DNA from: Gloeocapsa sp. DLM2.Bin57
Lineage (GTDB): Bacteria; Cyanobacteriota; Cyanobacteriia; Cyanobacteriales; Gloeocapsaceae
Assembly: GCA_007693955.1 (NCBI GenBank)
Contig: RECR01000061.1
Coordinates: forward strand, 1-57,761
DNA: 57,761 nt
Direction of reading: 5' to 3'
Positions 26,227-33,922 of this stretch are shown here, one piece after another. The translations under genes and the position numbers were made by a program. Numbering within the stretch: position 1 is the first letter of the stretch; each line of letters starts with the position of its first letter. The notes below the pieces were generated by a model. That model was not told the DNA's origin, searched no databases, and saw nothing but the letters and a program-made list of their open reading frames with translations.

Positions 26227-26956
26227 TAAGTTAGTCCAAAAAATCAGTTTACGCTTACAGGGTTATGATAGTCTCAAAGATGTGGTTATTCATGAGTATA
26301 AAGTTATTTATTTTGTTATTCCTAAAGTAGCTAGTAGTAGCGTTAAAACCCTCTTTAAAAATTTACTCGATATCGACTCTCCTTCTCCCCATACGACTAA
26401 GTTTCCTACTCTCGATCGCCATAAGTTATCAGAGTATCCCGATTATTTAAAATTCTGTTTTGTCAGAAATCCTTGGGATAGGTTAGTGTCTTGTTATTTT
26501 AGTAAAATTAAAAAAGATTATAATCTTAATATCGATACCAGAGTGAGATTAGCCCAACTTTTACAACCTTCTCTCAGTGGTAAGGTGAGTTGGTTACCCT
26601 ATCCCGTGATTAATTCCCAGATGAGTTTTACTGAATTTGTTTACGCGGTTGCTGATATTCCCGAGAGTAAAGCTGATAAACATTTTCGTTCTCAATATAC
26701 CTTTATTACCGATTCTGAAGGTAAGTTAATACCTGATTTTATTGGACATTTTGAAACTTTAAACGCTGATTTTGCCACCATTGTGCAAAAAATTGGTTTA
26801 CCTACCCCCAATCTTCCCCACGAACTGAAAACTAATCACCAACATTATAGTACTTATTATACTCCTGAAACCTGGGCGATCGTTGCACAACGTTATCAAA
26901 GGGATATAGAGTTATTCGGTTATGATCAAGATGATTTAAACATATTAAGTAGTTAA
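26219..26956 (+). CDS. Carbohydrate sulfotransferase (Sulfotransfer_2 family)
   Basis: This second sulfotransferase of 245 aa belongs to a different family from the one at 21.8 kb. 'VIYFVIPKVASSSVKTLF' is the 5'-PAPS loop (residues about 28-45) and 'FCFVRNPWDRLVSCYF' the 3'-phosphate-binding strand-helix, as in chondroitin/HNK-1-type enzymes. It overlaps the GT4 gene by 8 bases and ends the tightly packed run. Two unrelated sulfotransferases in one cluster suggest that two different positions or sugars are sulfated; this is inference. Confidence 0.83.
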   Translation: MSNKLVQKISLRLQGYDSLKDVVIHEYKVIYFVIPKVASSSVKTLFKNLLDIDSPSPHTTKFPTLDRHKLSEYPDYLKFCFVRNPWDRLVSCYFSKIKKDYNLNIDTRVRLAQLLQPSLSGKVSWLPYPVINSQMSFTEFVYAVADIPESKADKHFRSQYTFITDSEGKLIPDFIGHFETLNADFATIVQKIGLPTPNLPHELKTNHQHYSTYYTPETWAIVAQRYQRDIELFGYDQDDLNILSS

Positions 26957-26970
26957 GGAAATTGATCATT

Positions 26971-27537
26971 ATGACAGAAACTCAAGTAAATAATTTCTGG
27001 ACAAATGAAGATTTAGAATTGTTTCCCAATACCGAAGGTATAAACTATGAAATTATTGCGGGAGAATTGCTAGTGAGTCGAAGTCCCCATCGTTTTCATC
27101 AGCAAATAATCGTAAAAATTGCCACTCAATTAGAACTAGGGTCACGAAAAAGTGGTTGAGGAGAAACAATTATTAGTCCAGGAATTATTTTTAGTGATAC
27201 TGATAGTGTGATTCCTGATCTAATCTGGGTTAGTAAGGAAAGATTAGCAGTAATAGAGGACGAACAAGGTCATTTAACCGCCGCACCAGAATTAGTAATT
27301 GAAGTACTTTCTCCTGGAAAAGAAAACGAAAGACGCGATCGCCGACTTAAACTGAAATTATATTCAGTACAGGGTGTACAAGAATATTGGTTAGTAGATC
27401 GCTTTGGGAAGCAAGTAGAGGTTTATCGTCGTCAACAAGGTAAATTAATCTTAGCTGGGACTTTCTTTACCCCTGATGAACTTACTTCTCCTTTACTACC
27501 GAAATTCATTAGTCAAGTCCAAGATTTTTTCCCCTAA
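26971..27537 (+). pseudogene. Uma2-family (DUF820) endonuclease-like gene, broken by a nonsense codon
   Basis: The 188-codon frame carries the full Uma2 pattern: 'NYEIIAGELLVSRSPHRFHQQI', 'SPGIIFSDTDSVIPDLIW', 'APELVIEVLSPGKENERRDRRLKLKLYS' and 'VQEYWLVDRFGKQVEVYRR', i.e. the PD-(D/E)xK-like core. It is interrupted by an in-frame TGA at 27157-27159, between 'GSRKSG' and 'GETIISPG'. Homologues usually have a Leu or similar residue there, so one base change would explain it. The ATG at 26971 has AAGGA about 11 bases upstream. The downstream half remains open, so the break looks recent. Cyanobacterial genomes hold dozens of these genes, often decayed. Confidence 0.88.
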
Positions 27538-27574
27538 TTTGGTAGCTAACTGATGTATAGGTTAAGGGATAAAC

Positions 27575-27580
27575 TATAAT
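27575..27580 (+). promoter_or_regulatory. Candidate -10 box for the Cys-repeat gene
   Basis: A perfect TATAAT lies about 100 bases upstream of the secreted Cys-repeat gene. There is no convincing -35 box 16-18 bases before it, as is often the case in cyanobacterial type 2 promoters. It is offered only as a candidate. Confidence 0.35.
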
Positions 27581-27604
27581 GGCATAAAAATAAAAATACT
27601 GCTT

Positions 27605-27646
27605 GTTTTCACGCTATGGCTGTTAAGCCATGGATACTTCTCGTTC
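27605..27646 (-). repeat. Hairpin element, weak match to IS200/IS605 right ends
   Basis: On the minus strand 'GTGAACGAGAAG' (complement of 27635-27646) is followed by an 8-bp stem, 27626-27633 with 27614-27621 (one G-T pair), and a 4-base loop, then 'AGCGTGA' (about 27609-27615). The order GAGAAG, hairpin, GTGA resembles the elements at 1-60 and 2781-2838, but the sequence is not a close copy. It might instead be a leader hairpin of the Cys-repeat gene. Confidence 0.3.
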
Positions 27647-27682
27647 ACAATGTTAAAGCTTGAACTCTTAGAAAATAAATCA

Positions 27683-28165
27683 ATGAAAAATTTACTACAA
27701 TATACTATTAGTCTCACCCTACTCTGTGCTAGTTTACCCTCTGGTTCTGTATTAGCTAATCCCTATAACTCTTGTACCAGAAATTTAGTAGGTACAGGTA
27801 TTGACTCTCAATCCGCTAGTATAGCTTGTTCTCAAGCTCTTGTTCCTGCTGATTTAGGATTTTGTGTCCAACGCATTAACCAACAGACAGGAATCAATCC
27901 CGAAGAAGCACTACAAAATTGTTATCAAGTACGACGTCCTCGGGAATTAGCTACCTGCGTCAGAAATATCGATCGCAGCATCACCGTTACCTCTGCTAAT
28001 ATGATTGTTGATAATTGTCGTAAGAGTCTTTTACCTAGACGTTATGCTCAATGTGTTGTCGGTATCAGTAACCAAAATACAGGGATTAGTGGAGAAGACG
28101 CCTTAACTAATTGTCTTGCTGCTAAAGATCTTGCTGAGGTTATTTTTCCGTCAAACAGTGATTAG
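27683..28165 (+). CDS. Secreted protein with four cysteine-paired repeats, function unknown
   Basis: The 160-aa product starts with a Sec signal peptide (about 1-26; 'LLQYTISLTLLCASLPSGSVLA' then NPYN). The mature part is made of about four 30-36-residue repeats, each with the frame C-x3-(I/L/V)-x5-13-C and a basic 'RPRELATCVRNI'-like linker. Examples are 'GFCVQRINQQTGINPEEALQNC' and 'AQCVVGISNQNTGISGEDALTNC'. The even spacing of cysteines suggests one disulfide per helical repeat in the periplasm. I take the ATG at 27683, which gives a clean signal peptide, over an in-frame upstream start at 27650. I do not recognise the family. A hairpin at 28180-28220 follows the stop. Confidence 0.7.
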   Translation: MKNLLQYTISLTLLCASLPSGSVLANPYNSCTRNLVGTGIDSQSASIACSQALVPADLGFCVQRINQQTGINPEEALQNCYQVRRPRELATCVRNIDRSITVTSANMIVDNCRKSLLPRRYAQCVVGISNQNTGISGEDALTNCLAAKDLAEVIFPSNSD

Positions 28166-28179
28166 AGAAATAAGCCAAA

Positions 28180-28220
28180 TAAGGGAAGATCTAAAGCATG
28201 TATAGTTAAATCTTCCCTTA
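28180..28220 (+). terminator. Hairpin after the Cys-repeat gene, probable terminator
   Basis: Arms 28180-28190 and 28210-28220 pair perfectly over 11 bp (TAAGGGAAGAT with ATCTTCCCTTA), with a 19-base loop, starting 14 bases after the stop. A T-rich 'ATTTATT' follows. The loop is long for a classical terminator, so a binding site is another option. Confidence 0.5.
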
Positions 28221-28561
28221 ATTTATTCTAGGCAGAAGAGAGTAAAATTTCAGAGTGAAGCGCAGCGTAACTCTGTAGAAATCTTAAATATAGCATTACT
28301 TTCCGCGCGGTGTTTGACATTTTAAAGTTATGAAACCGAGTACTAATCTACTTTTGCCTGAGTGCATGAGTGCAAGAGAGCCTTGCACGTAGTGCTATAG
28401 TACTTATTAAATCCTAAACATTAATTAAATTACCGAAAAATATTAAAAAAATATAAATAAATCTAAGATGATTAAACTTGTAATGTAATATGTAAGAGTA
28501 ATAAAAAAATTAAACAGCAGGTATCTAATTACTAATTACTGACCACAGCTCTGAAAAATTG

Positions 28562-28611
28562 ATCAGGTGCAATGGTGGTAAAGGTGCTGGTCCACATCAC
28601 CTTGTCCTGAT
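28562..28611 (+). ncRNA. Candidate structured RNA / leader element before the dynamin operon
   Basis: Three helix blocks line up: ATCAGG (28562-28567) with CCTGAT (28606-28611), CAA (28570-28572) with TTG (28602-28604), and GGTG (28574-28577) with CACC (28598-28601). They are separated by one- or two-base bulges and closed by a 20-base loop containing a second GGTG that could swap partners. It is about 140 bases upstream of the first dynamin gene and is less AT-rich than its surroundings. No known RNA family is recognised; the signature of SRP RNA is absent. Confidence 0.3.
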
Positions 28612-28751
28612 TTAGTTCACTAAGCCCTTTTTAATTATACTTCTTGCATTAAGTCAGAAAACTTTTTATAGGGAATAGGGAACAGTGTTAGAAACTAATT
28701 GTTTTTCTAGCTTAACTGATTTTATTTTTACTTTTGCAAGAGATTATTATT

Positions 28752-30695
28752 ATGCTTAAATCAACTTTTGCTATAGAATATCACGAAAAGTTACAAGCTT
28801 TAACCTGTTGTGATGAACATCTGGACTTTATTGAAAAAATTGTCAGTAGTAACTTAGTTGTTCAAGCAGATAAATTAACCATTCTGAACCAAGTTAAGAA
28901 AATTAAGAATCGGAGTCTAGATCCTAACTTTTATTTAGCTGTAGTGGGAGAATTTTCTAGTGGTAAAAGTAGTTTTATCAATGCTTTGCTAAGAGATGAA
29001 TTGTTAAAAACATCAGCTTTAGTAACCACTGCTGTAGCTACAGAAATAAGATTTGGAAAACATTTGGTACTTAAAACTATTTTAAATTTAAATGGCAAGG
29101 AATGGAAATTAAAAACATTTGAAAATTCAAAACTCATTACTATTACTGCTTTAAATATACAAAAAATAACAATAAGAGAATTAATTCATCTCTTGACTAG
29201 CGATAATCATCTCACAGCAAAAATCAATAATCTAACAATTAGCCATCCTGCTAACTTTCTGAAAGAAGGAACTGTTATTATTGACACTCCAGGAACTAAT
29301 GCTATCAATGTAGAACACGGAACTATTACAAAACAAACGATCGCCGATATAGCAGATGCAGCAGTAATTATCATTCCCGCAACCACCCCTTTATCTCAAA
29401 GTCTAGCTAACTTCTTAGATACTTCTCTACGTCCTTTCTTACATAGATGTATTTTTGTAGTCACTAAAATGGATAATATTAGGAAAAGAGAAAGGGAAAG
29501 TTTAGTCGAGGATTTAAAAAATCGTCTCACTACCATGTTAGGTCTTGACAATCCCGATCTTTTGCCAATATCTTCTCAAGTTGTTTTAGATCAACTTACC
29601 CTAGATGAAGAAAGCGAAATTTCATCAGAAGAACAAATTTGGTTAAATCGTTTTCAGGATTTAGAAAACTTTTTAAGCCAAAAACTGCGTTCAGAAAGAA
29701 TAATTATTATTGCTGAAAATTTGCTGCGACTATTAACTAATATTCTAGAACAACTTGAAATCAACTTAACTCAAGAATGGCAAACCTATGAAGATCGTCA
29801 ATTAGCCTTAAAAAATAATATTATTCAAGACTTAGGCTATTTTACTTCAGAACATAAAAATAAATATCGTTCTGAAATAGAGCAAGCTATCCAACAAACT
29901 CAAAATCAACTCAATTCTAAAATACTGGAATATCAAGAACAAAAAAAACAACAAATTAAACGTGAAATTTTGACTATTACTGATTGGGATGAATTAAAAG
30001 TTTTTACAGAAAATGGTGCAGAATCAATACTTGGAGGAGGACAACCACTCTTACAAAGAATAATCGAAACGCAAATTAATGATTTAAACAATAAACACCA
30101 AAAAGCACAAGAAAACTTTTTACAAGAATTTTCTCAAGAATACAAAAAACTCGAAGCATTAGGAAATACTTTAAATGTATCTAATCATATCACTAGTCAA
30201 GCTTTAGCTCAAGATACAGGTCAGATTTTTTCAGAAATGAAAGAACTTCATACCCAGCAAGAAAATGAAGCCGCAGGTAGAGTCATGACAGGTATTGCTG
30301 TAGGTATAATAGGCTCTATTTTAATACCTGGGGTAGGGGCACTTTTAGGAGGAATAATTGGTGCTTCAGTTTCTCGGTGGCTAGGACCATCTTTAGAAGA
30401 AAGAAAAAATGATTTATGGTTTAAATTAGAGCCAAGTTTAAATAGTTATTTTCAAGATTTAAAAAAACAAATCCAAAATGAAATTACTACTCATGGTTAC
30501 CAATTAATAAATTCTTTAGAGGAACATATTGATTTATATATGAATAAATATAAGAGTGTAGTTGACATAATGCTATTGGAACAACAAGAAGAGTTAAATC
30601 GGTTAAACGAATTGCAAATCAATACCGAAACATATTTAAAAGAAATTGCCAGACGGAAAAAGCAAATAGAACAACAAAAAACTAGATTAATTTAA
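28752..30695 (+). CDS. Dynamin-like GTPase 1 of the dynamin operon
   Basis: This 647-aa protein is a bacterial dynamin-like GTPase. G1 is 'GEFSSGKSS' (about 66-74), the G2 Thr lies in 'TTAVATEI', G3 is 'DTPGTNA' and G4 'TKMD'. Long helices follow (about 290-500), then a hydrophobic hairpin 'GIAVGIIGSILIPGVGALLGGIIGA' near 512-537, in the place of the membrane paddle, and a final helix rich in Glu/Gln/Lys. It should bind GTP, oligomerise and act on membranes. The ATG at 28752 has AAGAGA about 10 bases upstream; an in-frame TTG at 28734 is less likely. The peptidase gene follows after 22 bases with a strong ribosome-binding site. Confidence 0.88.
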   Translation: MLKSTFAIEYHEKLQALTCCDEHLDFIEKIVSSNLVVQADKLTILNQVKKIKNRSLDPNFYLAVVGEFSSGKSSFINALLRDELLKTSALVTTAVATEIRFGKHLVLKTILNLNGKEWKLKTFENSKLITITALNIQKITIRELIHLLTSDNHLTAKINNLTISHPANFLKEGTVIIDTPGTNAINVEHGTITKQTIADIADAAVIIIPATTPLSQSLANFLDTSLRPFLHRCIFVVTKMDNIRKRERESLVEDLKNRLTTMLGLDNPDLLPISSQVVLDQLTLDEESEISSEEQIWLNRFQDLENFLSQKLRSERIIIIAENLLRLLTNILEQLEINLTQEWQTYEDRQLALKNNIIQDLGYFTSEHKNKYRSEIEQAIQQTQNQLNSKILEYQEQKKQQIKREILTITDWDELKVFTENGAESILGGGQPLLQRIIETQINDLNNKHQKAQENFLQEFSQEYKKLEALGNTLNVSNHITSQALAQDTGQIFSEMKELHTQQENEAAGRVMTGIAVGIIGSILIPGVGALLGGIIGASVSRWLGPSLEERKNDLWFKLEPSLNSYFQDLKKQIQNEITTHGYQLINSLEEHIDLYMNKYKSVVDIMLLEQQEELNRLNELQINTETYLKEIARRKKQIEQQKTRLI

Positions 30696-30717
30696 AGAAT
30701 GCAAGGAGAAACAGCTA

Positions 30718-31494
30718 ATGTTTTTAGATAATATTTTTAATTTAATCGATGATTGGCTGATCCAGGAAGAAAACTTGAATTTAGATGAACTAGAATCAAT
30801 ACCTATAGATTACCCTGAACAATATTATCTTAGCGAAGAAATACAATATTTAAGCTTAGATTTAGAATTAGGACAAAGCTTTTTAGATTCTCCAGATTAC
30901 TTTATCTATGAAGAAAGTTGGGATATAGCTGAATTTAATGGTGTTGGTAATCCTTGGGAAGATGCTCAATTTTGGCAATATCAAGAAGGTTCAAATTCTT
31001 GTGCAATAGTTGCCCAAATGGGAGTATTTCAATCCCTAACAGGATTAGATGTATTAGAAAGTGAGCTTTGTCAAATAGCTGAAGCTAATGGTTGGTTTGA
31101 CCCTCATTCTGGTACTACGCTAGAATCCATGGATAACATACTCAATAGTTTCGGTTTATCCACCGAATCCTATTACAATGCGAACCTTAATGATATCGCT
31201 GAAGCCTTAGCCAACGGTGACAAAGTAATTGTAGCTCTAGACGCTCAGGAAATTTGGCAACCTCTGCGAGATAATAATGATAATCCTCTAGAACAATTAG
31301 ACGCAGGTCATGCAGTTTGGGTAACAGGAATAGACCAACTTCCCGATGGTAGTATTAAAATCATTATTAATGATAGTGGTACTTCTGACGGTCAAATGAA
31401 AGTTGTTGATGCTGTGGACTTTATTAATGCTTGGGATGACTTTGGTAATTATGTAGTTATTACTCATAACTCACCTAGTTTAGTAACAGTTTAA
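30718..31494 (+). CDS. C39/papain-like cysteine peptidase fold protein, cytoplasmic
   Basis: In this 258-aa protein residues 1-75 are very acidic and probably form helices. From about 85 it shows a papain-like C39 layout: Gln90 (oxyanion), Cys95 in 'GSNSCAIVAQMGVFQSLTG', His198 in 'AGHAVWVTGID' and Asn218/Asp219 in 'IINDSG'. All catalytic positions are present. There is no signal peptide or membrane segment, unlike most stand-alone C39 proteins, and no ABC transporter, so it is not a bacteriocin exporter. AAGGAGA precedes the ATG. It lies between two dynamin genes, 22 bases after one and 25 before the next, so it should act with them, perhaps cleaving one. Enzyme activity is inferred. Confidence 0.75.
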   Translation: MFLDNIFNLIDDWLIQEENLNLDELESIPIDYPEQYYLSEEIQYLSLDLELGQSFLDSPDYFIYEESWDIAEFNGVGNPWEDAQFWQYQEGSNSCAIVAQMGVFQSLTGLDVLESELCQIAEANGWFDPHSGTTLESMDNILNSFGLSTESYYNANLNDIAEALANGDKVIVALDAQEIWQPLRDNNDNPLEQLDAGHAVWVTGIDQLPDGSIKIIINDSGTSDGQMKVVDAVDFINAWDDFGNYVVITHNSPSLVTV

Positions 31495-31519
31495 ATCAAT
31501 AAATCAGGAAAGTTTAATC

Positions 31520-33901
31520 ATGAAAATAGATCCCGAATTGCTCAAAAAAATAACCACTCAATCTTTAGCCAATAAATCAATAGGTGTTAAAGGATTACTT
31601 AACAGTATTCACCAAGATCCTAAGTTGAGAAATTGGGTAACCATGGAATCCATTCCTTTAGTACCTATTCCTTTTAAAAAACATAATAATTGGCATATTT
31701 TAACATTATTAGTGACTCGCCAGACTCTCGAAGACGGTACTCAAATATTTAATTCACCTTGGGGAATGATTGAATGGGTTGTCCCCCAAGGTATAGTTGT
31801 CCAAATACAAGATTTACGCTGGAATGACAGTATTATTGAATTGCAAGCCAATCAACCCAAAACTATTAATATTGAACCTGCTGAGCCTAATTTAACCCTA
31901 AATAATGAAACTAAACTGCACAGAGAAAATACACTTTTTGAATTATTAGACTCCTTCTTTTTAGAGCCTTTTCCTTTAGATAATCTAGCGCCTCACTACC
32001 TAGGATTATTACCCAGAGAGATTTATGATTATTACTGGTTGTTAATTCCTGAAAGCAAAACATGGTTAACTCCCCATTTTTCAACCGAGGATGAAACCGA
32101 AACTACCAATCAAGAAACAGAAATAATTACTGATACTCAACCAGAGAAAAATGCCGTTAATCAAGAATCAACTTTACCCCTACCTTTAGATTTAAGTATC
32201 TATTTACAGGAATGGATTGAAGAATTACAGCAGATAGTTGATACCGGGAAAATCCCAGGATTGTTAAATGAATTAGATGATTATGAATTTCGACTATTAC
32301 AACCTGGTTTTAGATTAGCAGTTGTAGGTGAATTTAGTCGAGGCAAAAGTAACTTAATCAATTCTTTATTAGGAGAAGATGTTGTACCTGTTGGTAATTT
32401 GCCAACCACATCTTGTTTAATCTCCATATGTTCAGATCAAGAAAATAAAATTGATTTTTATTTGCCTAATCAAACAGTCAAAACTAAAACATTGAGCGAA
32501 GAATCTTGGTCAGAATTATTAACAACAGATATTACCGAAGATAATCTCGCTAAAATTAGGGTGAAAATTAACAATCCTTGGTTAGAAAAACTTGATGTTG
32601 AACTAATCGATACTCCTGGAGCTAATGATTTAAATACTCAAAGAGCAGCTATTATTTTTGACTTGCTCAATCAGTGTGACGCAGTAATATTAGTAATTAG
32701 TGCCACAATGCCACTAAGTTTAACAGAAGTTAATTTTTTGGAAGAAGAAATAATCGGTCGTCATGTTCCTCGTATTTTGGTAGTAATTTCTAAACTAGAT
32801 CTAATTGAAAGCCAAGAAAGAGAGTCAGTATTCAACCATATCACTAACCGTTTAGCCCAAATCTCCGCCAATATTCCTGTTTTACCATTACATCCTCTTG
32901 AGTCAAATCAATCAGCAACAGATACCATAGGTAATATCAAGAACTATTTAAAACAAATGGTTGATCAAGGTGAACGAAAAGTATGGCGTAGTCGTCAAAT
33001 TGCTTCACAGTTGTTAGATTATTGCACTCAATTAAAAAGTTTAGGAGAAGCAGTAATTGCTCAGGATTCATTAGAAGAAGATAACCGCCAAAAAGAAATC
33101 AATGAAATTAAAAAATCAATTCAAGAAGCGGAAATATATTGGCAACAATTAGAAATAGATTTAGAACAAAAAAGAATGACAAATTATCGATACTTCGAAC
33201 AAAAAATCTTAGAATTTAAGCATAATTTATTAGATATACTTAAATTCCAACTCAAGAAAACATCTAATCCTAAACTGTGGTGGGAAGAAGATTTACAATT
33301 TATTTTACGCAAAGAACTAGTTAATTTTTCTCGCAACCTAGAAAATACCCTTGTTCAAAAAATAGCCGAAGATAATACCTGGTTAGAAACTAAAGTAACT
33401 GAGTATTTTGCCACAGAAATGGCTACAGTCCTTCCCGTCAGTAATTATAATTGTGATATGCTGCTCAATAACCTAGAAGAATTATCTTTAACAGACTTAA
33501 AAAAATATCGTCTTTTAACTCGTTTAGGTAGTAGCGCTGCCATTATTGGAGGCTATATTTTAGGAGGTCCAATTGGGGTTATTGCTAGTACAGGAATCTG
33601 GTTATATGGGGAAGATCTAATGAATAGAACAGGAGAAGACCAAAAAGAAATAATAGAGCAAGAGTTAGAGTCTAAAATAACTTTATCTTTTACTCAGTAT
33701 TGTCAAAAAATATCCCAAAGATTAACCGATGTTTATCGACAAATTATTCAAGAAACTTGGGTAACAAAAAAACAATGGCAACAACGTAAACAAGCTTTGG
33801 TTGAGAAAACCAATTCTCCCCAAGACATAGAAAAATGGACAAGAATCGTTAAACAAATTAATGATGTCCAAGCCAATATTATTAACGCTCTAAACCAATA
33901 A
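31520..33901 (+). CDS. Dynamin-like GTPase 2 with a novel N-terminal domain
   Basis: This 793-aa protein begins with a ~185-residue domain that I do not recognise ('LRNWVTMESIPLVPIPFKKH', 'WHILTLLVTRQTLEDGTQIF', 'LGLLPREIYDYYWLLIP'). A Glu/Thr/Asn linker (about 187-220) joins it to a dynamin-like GTPase: G1 'GEFSRGKSN' at 270-278, G2 Thr in 'PTTSCLI', G3 'DTPGAND', G4 'SKLD'. Coiled-coil helices follow, then a hydrophobic hairpin 'GSSAAIIGGYILGGPIGVIASTGIWL' near 672-697. It is about 140 aa longer than its neighbours because of the N-terminal domain. CAGGAAAG stands about 9 bases before the ATG. The third dynamin gene starts 21 bases after its stop. Confidence 0.87.
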   Translation: MKIDPELLKKITTQSLANKSIGVKGLLNSIHQDPKLRNWVTMESIPLVPIPFKKHNNWHILTLLVTRQTLEDGTQIFNSPWGMIEWVVPQGIVVQIQDLRWNDSIIELQANQPKTINIEPAEPNLTLNNETKLHRENTLFELLDSFFLEPFPLDNLAPHYLGLLPREIYDYYWLLIPESKTWLTPHFSTEDETETTNQETEIITDTQPEKNAVNQESTLPLPLDLSIYLQEWIEELQQIVDTGKIPGLLNELDDYEFRLLQPGFRLAVVGEFSRGKSNLINSLLGEDVVPVGNLPTTSCLISICSDQENKIDFYLPNQTVKTKTLSEESWSELLTTDITEDNLAKIRVKINNPWLEKLDVELIDTPGANDLNTQRAAIIFDLLNQCDAVILVISATMPLSLTEVNFLEEEIIGRHVPRILVVISKLDLIESQERESVFNHITNRLAQISANIPVLPLHPLESNQSATDTIGNIKNYLKQMVDQGERKVWRSRQIASQLLDYCTQLKSLGEAVIAQDSLEEDNRQKEINEIKKSIQEAEIYWQQLEIDLEQKRMTNYRYFEQKILEFKHNLLDILKFQLKKTSNPKLWWEEDLQFILRKELVNFSRNLENTLVQKIAEDNTWLETKVTEYFATEMATVLPVSNYNCDMLLNNLEELSLTDLKKYRLLTRLGSSAAIIGGYILGGPIGVIASTGIWLYGEDLMNRTGEDQKEIIEQELESKITLSFTQYCQKISQRLTDVYRQIIQETWVTKKQWQQRKQALVEKTNSPQDIEKWTRIVKQINDVQANIINALNQ

Positions 33902-33922
33902 CTAATTAATCAGGAGTTGATC

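Larger units (their letters stand above)
28166..28751. other. Gene-free 586-base stretch with several inverted repeats
   Basis: No convincing coding frame lies here on either strand. It holds a terminator-like hairpin (28180-28220), a CAGAGT/ACTCTG inverted repeat near 28250-28275, a 7-bp hairpin GTGCAAG/CTTGCAC (28370-28388), a long AT-rich segment (about 28400-28550) and a larger imperfect stem-loop (28562-28611). It separates the Cys-repeat gene from the dynamin operon, so the operon's promoter must be here. No confident promoter motif was found. A small RNA is possible. Confidence 0.6.

Noticed and set aside
28562-28611. SRP (4.5S) RNA gene
   Set aside because: It lacks the conserved GGAAGCAGC apical loop and asymmetric bulge; only the general hairpin shape is similar.
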